Shown here piece after piece: positions 11,223-24,400 of a stretch of 64,000 bases of DNA (within the stretch, counting starts at the first letter, position 1; every line of letters begins with the position of its first letter). Location of the stretch: positions 528,501 through 592,500 of the forward strand of contig JASJOG010000101.1 of assembly GCA_030142905.1 (NCBI GenBank), written 5' to 3'. Below the pieces are notes generated by a model, which saw nothing but the letters and a program-made list of their open reading frames with translations, was not told where the DNA came from and did no database searches. Position numbers and translations under genes: made by a program. This DNA is from Heliopora coerulea. Lineage: Eukaryota > Cnidaria > Anthozoa > Scleralcyonacea > Helioporidae.

Positions 11223-12228
11223 ATTATCTATTACACACATTTGGTTGCATGTAATTTGACAAGAAGAACGAGGAATGTAGACAAACTGATCAGGTGTGGC
11301 TAGCGTAACTGACATTTCAAGATTTATGTTGTGAAAAAGAATTTCCTGGTTTTTCAGTCATGTTCAAAACCCATCATTTGCTTTTCATTTTCCTGCTCTT
11401 TGCTTTCAAATGTTCGACTGATGAGAGAAATTTTCATTGAACCTATGGTAGAAACAGTTTCTTTTGAAAATCGGTCAAAATGCTTACTAAGAATGTGATT
11501 TTTTCATGGTAATTCTTTGGGAACACTTCTTGCAGGAAATGAGTCTTCCGGGAGTTACTTGGGGTACTGAAATCGGCAAAAAGAGGTCCCTTCCGGGGCT
11601 GTGGCCGGAAGAAGATTCGTCGAGTTAAGAGTTTCAGATAAATTTAACTTCTGTTTCCTTTTTCGGAGTAGCTGAGTCGATTCCCTGGACAGGTTACTCG
11701 GAGAGTGATGGTAATCTGCACTTGGTTGATATTTTTCAAACCATTTGACGACTTTGTTAACACTAATCCTTACCCGAATTCAACCTCGACCTGACGCTAA
11801 CGTCAATTAATTTTAATTCAAAATCTTGGGAGAAGACTTTTGACGTCACAAGATCAGCTGATCGCAATCTAATGTTTCCTGTTTCTGCACGAAAGGCGAT
11901 TAGATCGATCCTAAATTGATGAAGATTTTGAGAAGAACGTGAAGTACCCGTGGTACTCAAGGTCGAGAATACTACCAAGAAAAGTTGAAATATCCGGTAA
12001 AAGACAGGAGTAGAAATTTCTGGTGTTGAACCTTAATCGTTGAAAATTTTACGCTTTTCTCAAGTCTCGCAACATCCCGCGTGTTCGGATCACAGCATCC
12101 AAACACGGGAATCCATTTGGTATTTCTTAAATCCTTAATTGCTGTACTGACTAGTTTGCTGAGAGTTAGGTTGCTCTTACGTGGCTATAAAACCACCATC
12201 AGCCGACAACTTGAAATAGTATAAAATA

Positions 12229-12477
12229 AAGTACATTCTGAATAATATTGGCATCTTGAAACTCAAGATTTGAATTAATGACAAGATGAGACTATCGTAA
12301 GATTGTAATACTTTGACTTTATTTCAAAGTCATCATCAGGACAAAATAAAATAGAAAAAAACAACAAAAAAAAAAGCAGCTAATAAAGTCGAAATATTAC
12401 AATGTCACGATATTCTCGTCTTGTAATTAACTCAAATCTTGAGTTTCAAGATGTCAATATTATTCGGAATATGCTTA
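12229..12477. mobile_element. Foldback element, ~100-bp arms
   Basis: The left arm (attctgaataatattggcat... onward) and the reverse complement of the right arm ending at 12477 are closely similar over about 100 bp; both include 'cttgaaactcaagattt'. The centre contains 'catcatcagg', a word also present next to the palindrome at 51298. No coding sequence is visible. Confidence 0.7.
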
Positions 12478-14999
12478 TTTTATGGGGCTTACATTTTCCG
12501 GTTTTTGTATGAAATGGTCGTTTTTATTAGTTAAATTGAGTAATGAGTCGGTATTATTATCGAAAGTAGTGTGGTACGTGGTAAATTTTTTAGGAAATAT
12601 AGAAAGTAAAATGGTAGTGCTCTTCCAAAAAAAAAAAAACAGATAACAAGATGCTGATGTTTCGAGCGGAAACCCTTCATCAAGAGTAATGCGTTTCCTT
12701 CCTTTTTTCTTTCTTTTCATGAGGGCTTGGGGTGGGGCTGTCCTCAAGCAATTCATAAATGATGTCATGCGTCAAGGAAAATTTAACTATTCTATTTATA
12801 ACCGGACACTTCTACTGAAGATAGGCAGTTCACGAAGGACCAAGTGACCCCCTGAAAGGAGAGAAATACTAAAAAAAAAAATGTGCAAATTGGTTATAAA
12901 TTTGTCATTAAGCGGTGATCTTGATTGTCGACACTTCACTTTCCTGTAACACTTTTGCCAGTACAACAGAAATTCTTCACAATGGTGGCCTTTTTGTATA
13001 TCCTTTTATTTGCTTCGAAACTAGCTGTTCTCTCCTGGCTCTTGTGTCTAGAACTCGGAAGAATTTTGTCATCTTAAAGAGGTTAGAACGGCTATCATAC
13101 AAAGACCTTTCAGTCGGGATGCAATTTCGTAAACGTCCGTAAATAACTGATATGACGTCACGTCTATGCTGAAAAGAAACTCCACCTCCACAATACGCAA
13201 GCAGGGTTTCATAATGCTGTCCCAACTAGTGAGTGGTAAGGCTACCCTATAAATGTTTTTAATTTTTAGAGGTTTAAACACGCGCCAGCAGTACATACTG
13301 TTTCTAAAACGCTGCGATGTTTTGAAGAGCGATTTTTTAAAAAACGTTGTCTAACCCGACGAGGGGATACCCCAGTAGGTTGTGCCCCTGACACTCCCAC
13401 GTCTACGCCAGCAACACTTAGAAACTCCCTCAATTCCCAGCCAAAATAAATTTAATATGTCTGTTCATAAACTTTGCTCCAACATTGAAATGTTTAATCA
13501 CATTATTTTGGTCCTAGATATCGGATATAAAAACTTAATACATGTAGCTATTTTGGAGGGTATTTTAAACTCTTAATTATAAGATGTAGTCGTTCAATCT
13601 ATGCTCTGGTTGTAATCAACCTTTGAACCATATCAATCATTCGCGTCATATATGCTTTATCTCGACACGCGGGAACGGCATTGCCCCCTAGTTTGAGAGA
13701 AATTCATTTCCTGATTAGGATACCCCCCTTCGATTACGCCACTCCAAGTAACGCGAAATTTTGCTTCGGAGTTCAAGCCTCGAATTTTTTGGATGTTTCC
13801 AAATAGTTTCCATCAAATAAAGCACGCAGATGTGTTTTGCTTGGTCCATAAGCGCCAAGCTGATGACAAAGCAGTGAACCGTTTCGAAATCTTGCCAAGT
13901 ATTTATTGGTTATTGCGCTAGGCCCGCTAGGGGAAACTCGCTTGCGAATTGCATCTTGTAAGCAAAATTTCTGGCCAAGACGAGCATGGAAGTATCGGTT
14001 TAGTTGACGCAATCGTTTGTTATCGCAGTGAAACGTTTCCACGATACTGCTAATCGCCTGTCGTAACCCTTGCCCCCATCCCTTTTCGTACTGTAAGCTA
14101 AAATAAACTCGAAAATGTAGTCAATTTGCCTTTGGCACTTTCTTTCATAAGATCTGCTTTGCTGATGAAAGAGTGCGACTCCTCACCACAAATTTTATTA
14201 AACAAAACGGAAATGCTGTTGACCTTTAACTTGAGTCATATCTGAAGTAAGATCTTAAAAGGGTTCTCAAAGCCTAGTATTGTTGTACAAGAGGCAATTG
14301 AAGAGATCTTCTCCTGTCAAACAACTATTTTCTAAATCAGTGACGTGGATGTGATTTTTGTTTGTTGCTTTGTGGCGACATCTCTAAAATTCTGTTAATT
14401 AGCATCGCTGTGCATCACAGCAAAACATGTTAAATTGTTTACGTCGTGTTGAATGCTTGAAATCCTTTAGTAACTGTATCAGGGAATATGCAACAGGTTA
14501 GCAGTTAAAAAAAAATAGGAAGAGTGTAAGTCTCAATAAGATGTTGTCTTTGCACTATGAACACGATACATATTCCGAGTTACCTGCGAAAGAGTTCTCT
14601 TGCATTCGATAAGTAATCTAAACACTATCTCTTTTTACTGTTAACGCTGTTCCCAAGGGTCCTTTGAAATTCGCCGATTTTATAATCCCGCCGGAAATAC
14701 CAAGAATGCATTATAAAATGAAAATATTTTCTATTTTTTCAACAAAACCAAAGTGACAAACGCCATGAATCGTGCAAAAGCACGAAATGTAAAAACTGGA
14801 ATTACTTGGTAGAAAGCCGGTTTCTATTTTTCTTATCCCGAAGAGCTTCAAAGACCGTTTATAATGCAAGCGAGAATTTAAATACAAGAATTTTTACCGA
14901 CTATTGAAGTATGCAATCAAGGGGAAGAATGTAGATTTCATAGTCGATTTCATCACGTGAAGTTGAGTAGTGGGACCGACTTGTAGTGTGGTCTTGTTC

Positions 15000-15007
15000 T
15001 ATATATA
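15000..15007 (+). promoter_or_regulatory. Candidate TATA box for TRIM71
   Basis: TATATATA followed by the GC-rich 'cggcgcgc' lies 579 bp upstream of the TRIM71 start codon. If used, the leader would be about 550 nt and would contain an upstream ATG at 15067 opening a 65-codon frame. Position and sequence only; no transcript support. Confidence 0.3.
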
Positions 15008-15585
15008 CGGCGCGCTTCAATGTGTTATGCTAGTGCCTCATTAACTCTTACATAAGCTGTTGTGCAATGATTCAGACAGTTTCTCATGGGGATCGCTCGA
15101 CTGCCAAAGTGGCACTTTTTCTCACCACTTTTCCCGTCTGCGGTGATTTTGCAAGACAAACCAGCTCGTCATGGCACACGTTAATGAGTGATGATGAACA
15201 TGTACTCAAGGCCAAAACCTACTTTTTATCCCCCCAAGACGTTGCCAGCCCTACATTTGCATAAGAATTAAGCCAACTCACGAAGCTTGCCTTGAACTTG
15301 ATGGCAGAAACTAACCTTGAACAACATTTTATTGCCTGCTATTTTATCTGCGTTCTTTGTTGACGGAAAGCCAAAAGGAGATACACTATTTGTTGGCACT
15401 CGTCCATGCCGCACACGATTGGCTCCCATTGGCGCGTTCCTCACACACAACAATAGAATTTTCAAACCGGAAAATGTGAAAGCGGGCTCAATTTAACATG
15501 AATGCTTCATGGCCGTGTTCAAAAACACAGTCAAAGTGGCCCAATGGTGGCATTATAAAGATTGATTAGCCGCCTGCCATTGTCC

Positions 15586-17916
15586 ATGAAATTTTGGTAT
15601 AATGAGATGGCATTTGCCTCAGATCGTTCTGCCAAGCAGCCTTTCTGCCCTGGCTGTCAAAATCAGTTCGAAAATCCAAAGGTCTTGCCTTGTTTACACA
15701 CGTTTTGCCAAAAGTGCTTGATGGAGGCTGTGGAGAAAGACTCGGCTGGCCGTTTGTCTTGTCCTACATGCTACCGGCAAGTACCTTTGAGTGAAAGTGG
15801 TGTTGATGGTTTAAGACCAAATATGTTTGTCGAAAACATACTGGATATAATATCCCCACAACGAGAACAAGAAGCAGTCGAGAGAAAGAACGGTGGCTTG
15901 GCGCGACCATTGTTCAGGAGTGCCAGTCGAGTTTGTAGTAGCTGTGAAGAAGGTTTGGAAGTTACTTCACATTGCCAAGATTGCGACGAACTACTGTGTG
16001 CTAATTGTACACGAGCCCATCAAAGAGTTCGACTGACTAAAGACCACGAGATCGTAGCACTACCAGTATTAACTGAAACCACGACACAACTACAACATGA
16101 GGAACAACCATTTCGTGCTGGCCGAGATCGCTTACGGTATTGTGCAAGGCACGAGGGGGAGGTGTTAATCTTATATTGTGACACTTGTTTTATGCCGGTT
16201 TGTCGTGAATGCACCCTAAAAGAGCACAGAGATCACAGTTTCATTTATATACAGGATGCTGTGGCAAACAGCAAGGGATCGCTGCGAAAACTGGTCAATG
16301 AAGCTAAAAGAGAGAGCGCTCTTCTGGACGATTCAATCGTTGCCACTCGTGCAATGTCTGAGAGAGTGCAAGTAAGAGCAAAGGCCGTGGCTGCTGAGAT
16401 TCGCACTACAATACGACGGCATATGTCGGCTTTAGAGGAAAGAGAGCGAGAGCTTCTTCGACGAGTGGAGAAAATAGGTCAAGTGAAGGGAAAGACATTG
16501 CATTTGCAAATCGACGAACTAAAATCGACTCTGGCAAGCGTGATGCACGTTTGTCGGAATGCACAGGAAGCTCTGAAGAGCGAGAAAGACGAAGAAATTC
16601 TAGCGGCGAAGAATTCACTCACAGATCGGTTGAACGAGCTACGATTGAATCGAGGCCTTGTTAAGCCACATGAAGACGACGCAATAGTCTTCACCCCACC
16701 AGACTTGGCACTTCAAACGGCGATTCGATCGCTTGGCATAGTAAGCAGCAATGCCTACGCTTCGTACTGTCTTGCTCAAGGTAGTGGCCAAAAAAGGGCG
16801 ATTCGTGGGAAATCTGCGGTGTTTATAGTCCAAGCGAAAGACCATCACGGAGAAAATCGATGCACTGGTGGTGACAATCCTCAGGTCATAATACAAAGTC
16901 CAGACAGTCTCTTCTCAAGAGGTGAGATCTTCGATCGTCAAAACGGGACGTACGTGGTTTCCTATCGTCCTCAGGTCGAAGGAGTTCATGTAGTTTCAGT
17001 CACAATCCGTGGGCAACACATCAAAGACTCCCCGTTTCACGTCGACGTTAAAAAAGGACGAAATTACCAGAACGTCGGAGTCCCGATGAGTTGTTTTGGT
17101 TCTGAAGGGGAGGGCGATGGCCAGTTATGTCGACCATGGGGTGTTTGTTGTACCAAAGATGGCAACATTGTTGTGGCCGATCGCAGCAACAATCGTATTC
17201 AAATTTTCAATCTGCAAGGGCAATTTCTTTACAAGTTCGGATCTGCTGGTTCTCGTAATGGTCAATTTGACAGACCGGCTGGAGTGACCAGTGACAACTG
17301 CGGCCGAATTATTGTTGCCGACAAGGACAATCATCGAGTACAGGTCTTTGAAGCAGATGGAACTTTCGTTCTGAAATTTGGCGAGAAAGGCAACAAGAAC
17401 GGACAGTTCAACTATCCCTGGGACGTGGCCGTAAATAGCGAAGGGCAAATGTTAGTATCAGACACGCGGAATCATCGAGTACAACTGTTCAGTTCGGATG
17501 GTGTATTTGTGAATAAGTATGGCTTCGAAGGGGTTCTCTGGAAACACTTCGATTCGCCACGTGGAGTCACCTTCAATCATGAGGGCCACATGGTCGTCAC
17601 AGACTTCAACAATCATCGTTTACTAGTCATTGGTTCCGACTTTCAGACTGCACGCTTTTTGGGCAATGAAGGGACTGGCAGTGGACAATTCCTGAGGCCA
17701 CAAGGAATTGCGATCGATGAAGAAGGCAATATAATTGTCGCAGACTCGAGGAACCATCGAATTCAAGTTTTCCAAGCGAATGGAACATTTTGCTGCAAGT
17801 TTGGAACTCCTGGTTCAGGCCCGGGGCAGCTAGATCGACCTTCAGGTATTTGTGTCACTCCTGATGGTCTAATAGTTGTTGTAGATTTTGGAAATAATCG
17901 TATTCAAATTTTCTAA
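15586..17916 (+). CDS. TRIM71: TRIM71/LIN-41 orthologue: TRIM-NHL RING E3 ligase and RNA-binding protein
   Basis: A single uninterrupted frame of 776 residues from the ATG at 15586 (the open frame extends 8 codons further without an ATG). Order: C3HC4 RING with C21, C24, C36, H38, C41, C44, C59, C62; two B-boxes (~113-155 and ~184-217); a coiled coil (~220-370); a filamin/ABP280 repeat (~395-493); six NHL repeats (~503-776). The NHL propeller is very close to vertebrate TRIM71, with shared FGEKG-NGQFNYPWDVAVN and SDTRNHRVQLF-type blades and the protein ending at the last blade (NNRIQIF). Known for the family: RNA hairpin binding through the NHL domain, mRNA repression, and control of developmental timing and proliferation. 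By eye I see no let-7 seed match (CTACCTC) in the following ~3 kb; let-7 regulation is a bilaterian feature. Absence of coding introns is notable, because vertebrate TRIM71 is spliced. Confidence 0.93.
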   Translation: MKFWYNEMAFASDRSAKQPFCPGCQNQFENPKVLPCLHTFCQKCLMEAVEKDSAGRLSCPTCYRQVPLSESGVDGLRPNMFVENILDIISPQREQEAVERKNGGLARPLFRSASRVCSSCEEGLEVTSHCQDCDELLCANCTRAHQRVRLTKDHEIVALPVLTETTTQLQHEEQPFRAGRDRLRYCARHEGEVLILYCDTCFMPVCRECTLKEHRDHSFIYIQDAVANSKGSLRKLVNEAKRESALLDDSIVATRAMSERVQVRAKAVAAEIRTTIRRHMSALEERERELLRRVEKIGQVKGKTLHLQIDELKSTLASVMHVCRNAQEALKSEKDEEILAAKNSLTDRLNELRLNRGLVKPHEDDAIVFTPPDLALQTAIRSLGIVSSNAYASYCLAQGSGQKRAIRGKSAVFIVQAKDHHGENRCTGGDNPQVIIQSPDSLFSRGEIFDRQNGTYVVSYRPQVEGVHVVSVTIRGQHIKDSPFHVDVKKGRNYQNVGVPMSCFGSEGEGDGQLCRPWGVCCTKDGNIVVADRSNNRIQIFNLQGQFLYKFGSAGSRNGQFDRPAGVTSDNCGRIIVADKDNHRVQVFEADGTFVLKFGEKGNKNGQFNYPWDVAVNSEGQMLVSDTRNHRVQLFSSDGVFVNKYGFEGVLWKHFDSPRGVTFNHEGHMVVTDFNNHRLLVIGSDFQTARFLGNEGTGSGQFLRPQGIAIDEEGNIIVADSRNHRIQVFQANGTFCCKFGTPGSGPGQLDRPSGICVTPDGLIVVVDFGNNRIQIF

Positions 17917-18437
17917 GTAGTTAGGCATAACCTAATTTAAGATTTCGATCGACATTAGTCATATTGTCATTCCTCGTTTGTTATTGTTCGCATGACGTTA
18001 AAATTCAAAGCCACTTACTTTACAGAAACCTTGCACACTTTCCATAGCTCCAAATAGTATTTGTTTGCTGGTTATTTCTTCGAGGGAGTATAGATAACAG
18101 GCATGTTTCCAATGTAGCTGCAAACGACAGAGTTTAGCGTAGAAGGGGGAACCCTCGAATTTAATTATTTGAAAGTTTTTCACACATTTAACGTGGAAAA
18201 ATTAGCAAACAAATGTTAAGGAAAGTGGAGTCGTGTTTCTGTGTTTCAAAGTGCAAAATATTAAAAAACTATAAGAGTTCCGTCATTTGAATTATCTTTC
18301 CCTGGAGGATAGGACATTTTTGCTTTTCTTTGTCATGGATTTTACCAAGAATCCGGCTGCTTTTGTTTTGCTTTCAACTTGGGTCTTTTCGGCTATTCCC
18401 TCTGAGAATATTATGAAAGATTTTTTTTGTTGACTGC

Positions 18438-18443
18438 AATAAA
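18438..18443 (+). terminator. Candidate TRIM71 polyadenylation signal
   Basis: AATAAA (in 'gcaataaacaag') is the first canonical hexamer I see downstream of the TRIM71 stop, about 520 nt away. No cleavage-site evidence is available, and later signals could be used. Confidence 0.3.
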
Positions 18444-21400
18444 CAAGAGTATAATTTGTACGCCTACAAGGCAACCATTAGTAAGCATTACTGTTCCATA
18501 GAAATCGCAAAGTAGAAGAGAGTTTTTTCAATGAAAGACGAAGTGCTGATCTTTGGGGTTTTTTTTTTAAAGTTCTGCTAGAAAACAAAGATCTTCTGAG
18601 TTTCTAACGCTAATAGCAACAAAATGCTTAAAACATTGCAGCCAGATTCACTTCGAAGTGTTTTTGTGCTTACCAGATATCGTCAGTTAGTTTTCATTCA
18701 TTAAATTAGACGTGCTTATTTCGTTTCACTCACATAGCTCTCGCGTTACCGCGTAAATTTTTGTTGTTTCAATGACCACAAAGTATGTTGTGACCATGTA
18801 ATGGCTACAAAACAAGATTTCTGTGTTATGAATTTTCACTCATTATTTTGGTAGTTTATTGACGTTCGATGTCCGAAAATTATCCTAGGTGATTTTCGTT
18901 GTTCATGGGATGACAGTATACTACCTTTGTAAAACAATAATTGGAAAAAAACTCGAAACCACGTATGAGGTACTTACGTTTGTCACAGTAGGTTTTTTCT
19001 TTTTTTTTTTTTCAGTCTTATTTAATTTAAGACTGTGAGATACGACGAAGAAGATAGAGCGGCGTTCTCGTTCGCCTCTTGTCGTGTGCTCATTATGTCT
19101 ATTGTTATAAATTTATATATATATTTTGAGTTTATATTGATAGTTTTATCGAAAGTAAGCGAAGCAGAGATAGATATCGTTAGGTATTCCTTGTTAGCTT
19201 GAACGAATGTCAAGGATAGCATCTTTGAGTCTGCTGAACTAAAACGAACTGAAGATATGCCAAGCAACATTCACGAACGACTGCGAAGCAGCCACATTAG
19301 TATTGAATGGAAGCTACATTCAAATCAGTCAAAATATATATCATAGTTAGCTCGTTTTTTTGTTTTGCTGAACTAGTACATTCTGAGAGAAACATTTAGG
19401 TTAATTCATACCACTTGATTCTGATGCGAAGTTGAGGAAAGAAATAATTTCAATTTTCAATTGAATACTCGTTAGTCGACGACGGTGTTCAAGCTACAAG
19501 TGCTAATGCACGCGTTTGAGAAAGGTACACCAACACTGATGAAAGAATACTTACTTCAGTTATTTTAATAGCATTATAGTTTGTATTTTTTTCTTAGCAA
19601 ATTGCACAACGTGAGTAAAACTTAAAAGAAGAAATAAAACAAAGATAGTTAAACTATAAACGGTGTACTGATGTCTTGTTTATATGTTTGTTACTGACTT
19701 GAGTCTAAGATTCGAAGCGAACTTTCACATCGATTTTATGCACCGTACTAATATTTTTTACCTATGAAGTAACACTGTTCTGAACTTTAAAGGCGAAAGG
19801 TTGATGTTTCATACTCAAAGCAATCGTGTGAATGATCGTTTTTCAGTTTCAGTCACGTTTCGTGCTTTCGTTTCGATAGTGAAAGCATCGATTCTACCAA
19901 CAACTTTGTTTCAGCAAAGCCACCATTATTGCTTAAAAAATTGTCAGAAATTACGGGCTTAGTCGCGGTAGCACGTTACGTCTGTCAAACCACATGTTTT
20001 TCTACAAGAAACTGTTAGAAAGTTGACTTATTTGTTGATTTTGGTATACACTCATACAAGCGATTAACGAAGTTGCGATGGCGACGTACCAGCGTGGGCA
20101 TGTGACGTGAATTGATAAAAATCGACCTCTGGACTTGAGCTTTGATGGTCATGAAGAAAATATATTTGTCTAATCCTATTACTAATCGTATAAAGCGGCA
20201 TACTGTTCGTTCAGACATGTAATATGCTGATAAGGTTCAGTTACCCAACGCGGCTGAAGGAGATCTGTATTATTCTGATGAGGCACCTCTTGTTCTTTCT
20301 GCTTCAAGGAAAGAACTTGACAAGTCAACTAAAAGGCGTAGCTATGTTTAAATCGTCCCAAACCAACTGATTAGCCTCTCGAGCCTAGCTTAATGTAGTC
20401 GTCATGCTTATGTGTATGATCTTTATGGTGTAATTTTCGGCTGGAAGATTTCGAAACGACTGGTTTGTGAGCTTTATTTTTGCGAGCTTTATTTTTGCGA
20501 AACCGGAAATCGTTCAATCCAATTCTTTTAAACTTATTACCTCCTATTAGTCACCTGTCTTACACCTTTACTAGCTTATATCGCTGTTGTGCCTGGCGTT
20601 TTTTTACGTTTTAGGTCAGTCTTACACGAGCAGAGTCTTACAGAGGAAGTCTGAAAAAATAAGCGCGCAGAGCTCAGTTTGCCGTAAGGCAGTACTGGTA
20701 GTACTTACTGTTGAAGAATATCTTTACACCTCTTGTTCGATATTCTCCAAATGTTAGCAAGCCACTAATCTTTCATTTACATAATCTGTTTTATTTTGCA
20801 TGCCTTCACTTTGATCGTGTGTAAAGTCTGTTAGTGAACATTCAAACTTTTGAATTATGCACAGAATGTTATCTACCCGACAAAATACTCTTTGCTGATC
20901 CTGGCTTAAGGTAGTCGCCACAGCGTACTGTGAAAGGTGTACCTCCAGTTCTGCTGACTTATCATTCTCCCTTGTCTCTGTCTTACTATGTTTCGCACCT
21001 CATACAGTGGGAAGGTCAACTTTTCCTTTCATTATCTGCGTCCTTTTATAAATGGGGACGTTTAGTTTCAACCGCTTTCTTTGCTCGCGTTATTCCGGGC
21101 TCATAAGTGTGGCCCTCGACAGACTAGAGAAATTCTTATCTATAACTATTTAGTTGCAGACATAAAAAGTTATTGATGACAAGAAAGGCAATATGTGACA
21201 ACTCATCGATAACAAACTTCCAAAGGAACTGTCGACAAGGGAAACAGCTTCCCTTTTGAAAAGGGAAACTGTTTTAACGTCGATAACCAACGCGACGTTT
21301 TCAGAGACAATAATCGACTACCATGTGGGTGTTACGACTAAAACTTTAAACTTGTAAACCAGTTTCCTGTTCATGCAAACGAACATCGTAAAACATGGTT

Positions 21401-24400
21401 GGCAAAATTTCTTGAGTTGGCAGGAGATTCTGTTCACCGTAACATAAGACCATTATGTGACCTATGTGGTGAAATGCGACGACAGTCGTGGCAGTATGTG
21501 CCAAGCATCAGATTTTTGCCAAAAGATTCGTTCCTCGTTTCAGATCACATCCGAAAATTCTCCTTTTCTCTTTTCCAAATTTCGTTTTCTTTCGCTCTTG
21601 GAGTTCGATTTTTCTTTCTTTTTTTTTTTTTTTTTTTTTACATCAGTTGCCAAGCCTATGCGTAAGAATACTAGTAATTGACCCTGTCGCTTCAAGTGTG
21701 TCGGAAAGCTGTATCGGTGCAAGTAGGAGACCACTCATTTTAACCGTGGAACTCAAATAGTTGTCAATGATCGTCTGGTCTAGCCAGCTGATTTAGAAGG
21801 TGTTTACATGGAAGCGAGCCAGCACTCCTAACAGGGCAGGCACTACTTGCCGAGATCTCGCCTCCGGGTGACATCCCTTGTAAAATTTGTTTTCGTTTAC
21901 ATGAGAAGAGGGTTGGAAATTTCTCATGTAAACACGCTAAGAAGAGTGACTCTTAGATCCAGCCCTGCTAGAAGGGCCAGAAAATTCTCATGTATAAACT
22001 TGTCCTTATGCTCATGTCGCTAGTGTGAACCAGGCTTAAGAGAAACCGGTCACTGGCAAGGCCCTGTAAATTGCACGTAATATGGCCTTACCGGATCAGA
22101 TGGGCATCTGGCTTCCAAGAAACTGTTTTTAATCCAGCGATCGAATTTGTCAAAGTCGTTTTAGAATAAAGATCGAGGAAGCGTATTTGTCCTTTTGACA
22201 GTTCGAATCGCTGTCTTTCGATTGTAGCCTGTACTTGCCCATTGTGTCTTCGGATCCCAAAAGCGCTTTTCACCAATTGAAATCTTGCTTTGGCAAATTC
22301 GTGTCATTTTTCTGTTATTTTCTAGGGCTAAATAGCAAAACCTATCAATTTGTGAATGTAAGCTGAAGTCTGTATTGTGGTGTGTCCACACCCGGAAAAC
22401 TTGTCATGCAGGCTCTTTGAGACCAACCCTGAAGCGTTGTTGGATGTTTTTTACATTTTTGGCAGAAGCATTAGTCCTAGAAATAAATAGTTATATATTT
22501 GGCTAAAATATTTGGCCATTTATGACTAAAATATATGGGGCACAAGTCTCGCGCATCCCCACCGCACGTTGGTGAGTGCGAACGGGTGTGATAAAACAAT
22601 GAAAACTTACTCCGGAAATGGGAGGAATAATATTAATTCAACAAAAATATACAATGATGTTTCGACCGAAGTGTTGATATGAATATTAAATTTCAACGCA
22701 TGGAGAATTTTAGCCTGCGCGAAAATGACAGCCCCTGCTCACAAAGGAATCCTAGATGGTCCGATTCCGATTTAGCAAATCATAGTTAACATCTATTAAC
22801 TATGGGCAAATAGACTTAATTCTTCCTTATATTCATTTTCATATACCGAGAGATGGAAAAAGGAAATAGGTAGTTGGCCTATTATATACTTACTTTGTCA
22901 TTATCAGCTATAAAACAATTCATCAAGCCTAAAATCGAAATTCGTTGGCCGCGGCCATCTCATAGTACTTTCAACTGGCCAACAGATAATGGCCAGGCAT
23001 CGCCCAGAGAATCTGATCATCTGATTCATCGAAAGAAATCGCCCGCTACCTAGGCAAAAACGATAAAACCGGCCAGGATTCAACCTCGTTATGGATGGTT
23101 TCAGGTTACGACGGCTTTCTTTAAGTGTCACCTGGCCTTCTAACCAAGACATTTCTGGTGGGGGAATTTGAAGAAGCCTAGGTAAATTTTGGGGGTCCTG
23201 CATTAACATTTGATTCAGATTTTGAAGGTTATCACTGTGCGCCGTCAACACTTATTGTGTAAGATTACCTGTTGAGGAAGGCCTCAGGTTTCCGCAGGGA
23301 TTTTTTAAAGGGGAAGCGTGGTCTGTTAATCTAGTTTTTCATCCGACTAAAGATGATCAATAGCTAAAAAAAATTCCCAAAAGAGATCAGAAAATGTCAG
23401 CAAGTCAGCAGTAAACTTCATTAACTGACAAGTGTTGACATTGGAGTAGCCGACGTCGACTTTGTTAGACTGAAAACCTTGTGACTTCTGTGTGGAATGG
23501 CGTCGGCGTTTTTGAGGTTCGACGGTGGCTTTAAGATTTCAGATTATTTATTTTTCTTGTTTTGGATGAAACATTCTTTTGAAAGGAAACGCAGTCCAAG
23601 GATCAAGAATGTCTGTAGGTTAAAACCTCGAACAGGGACCTTCAGCGAACACAACTTATCTTTACCAGTGGCGCACCCAAGTGGGAGCTAAGGAAGCTTA
23701 AGCCCCTCCCTTGGCAGTCACAAAATGATTTCTATTTGCGTCCACGAAAAAAAGTAATAAAAAATGTAACGTAAAATAAAACGAAAAATGCGTAGAGGGT
23801 ACGATTGCTCTGACAGACGACCGTGAAATGCTATAATTTCTCCGTCGGCTTACTGGTGTGTGTTGTGTACAAGGACTGTCAACTCATTGCCGCAATTGGC
23901 CCCAGAAAGACTCTAAAATATAAAGTATTTCTGGGGGAGCATGCGGCCAGAGCCCCCGAGTGGAGGCCGATTTAACATTCTAACCGCCGTTTGCAAAAAT
24001 CCTGGGTGCACCGTTGATCTTTACAATAGAATGGCTTCAAGGAAATGAATAATTATTGGTCTACTGAGTGTTCTTTAACATCTTCGCCATTCTAAATGTG
24101 ACGTAACGTAGAGCATTTTCACGTTCATGCCAGGACCTAGACAAATTTCACGGGAAGTTATCAACAACTTTAATGCCAAGCTTTTGGCAAGAATTGCTCA
24201 AAACGTTTGGAAAAGAGTAAAATTATGTTCAGAGTTTGTGATTCTATTAACTATGGCATGGTTTTGTGTTTCTTGAACGTGAGGTATTTTCGTCATAGGC
24301 GTCGCTTTCTCCCATTCCTGAAGCTTCCTATGGTCTGCGTCACAAGCCCAACTTTCGCTAAGCCGGATCGTTCAACAGCTCTTATGTAGTCAAAGCCCGT

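Larger units (their letters stand above)
8217..15585. other. Intergenic region between the VHL-like gene and TRIM71
   Basis: I recognise no gene in these 7.4 kb. It holds two TIR elements (8757-9296, 10161-10907), a hairpin-bearing dispersed repeat (10917-11222), a foldback element (12229-12477), and a possible TRIM71 promoter near 15000. Open frames here are short or run through the transposon-like repeats. Confidence 0.6.

Noticed and set aside
13773..14042. An 89-codon minus-strand frame with ordinary amino-acid composition.
   Set aside because: No ATG-proximal context, no partner exons and no recognisable domain, so it cannot be supported.
22904..23251. A 115-codon minus-strand frame.
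   Set aside because: No recognisable family; 'ggttgaatcctgg' inside hints at a decayed repeat rather than a gene.
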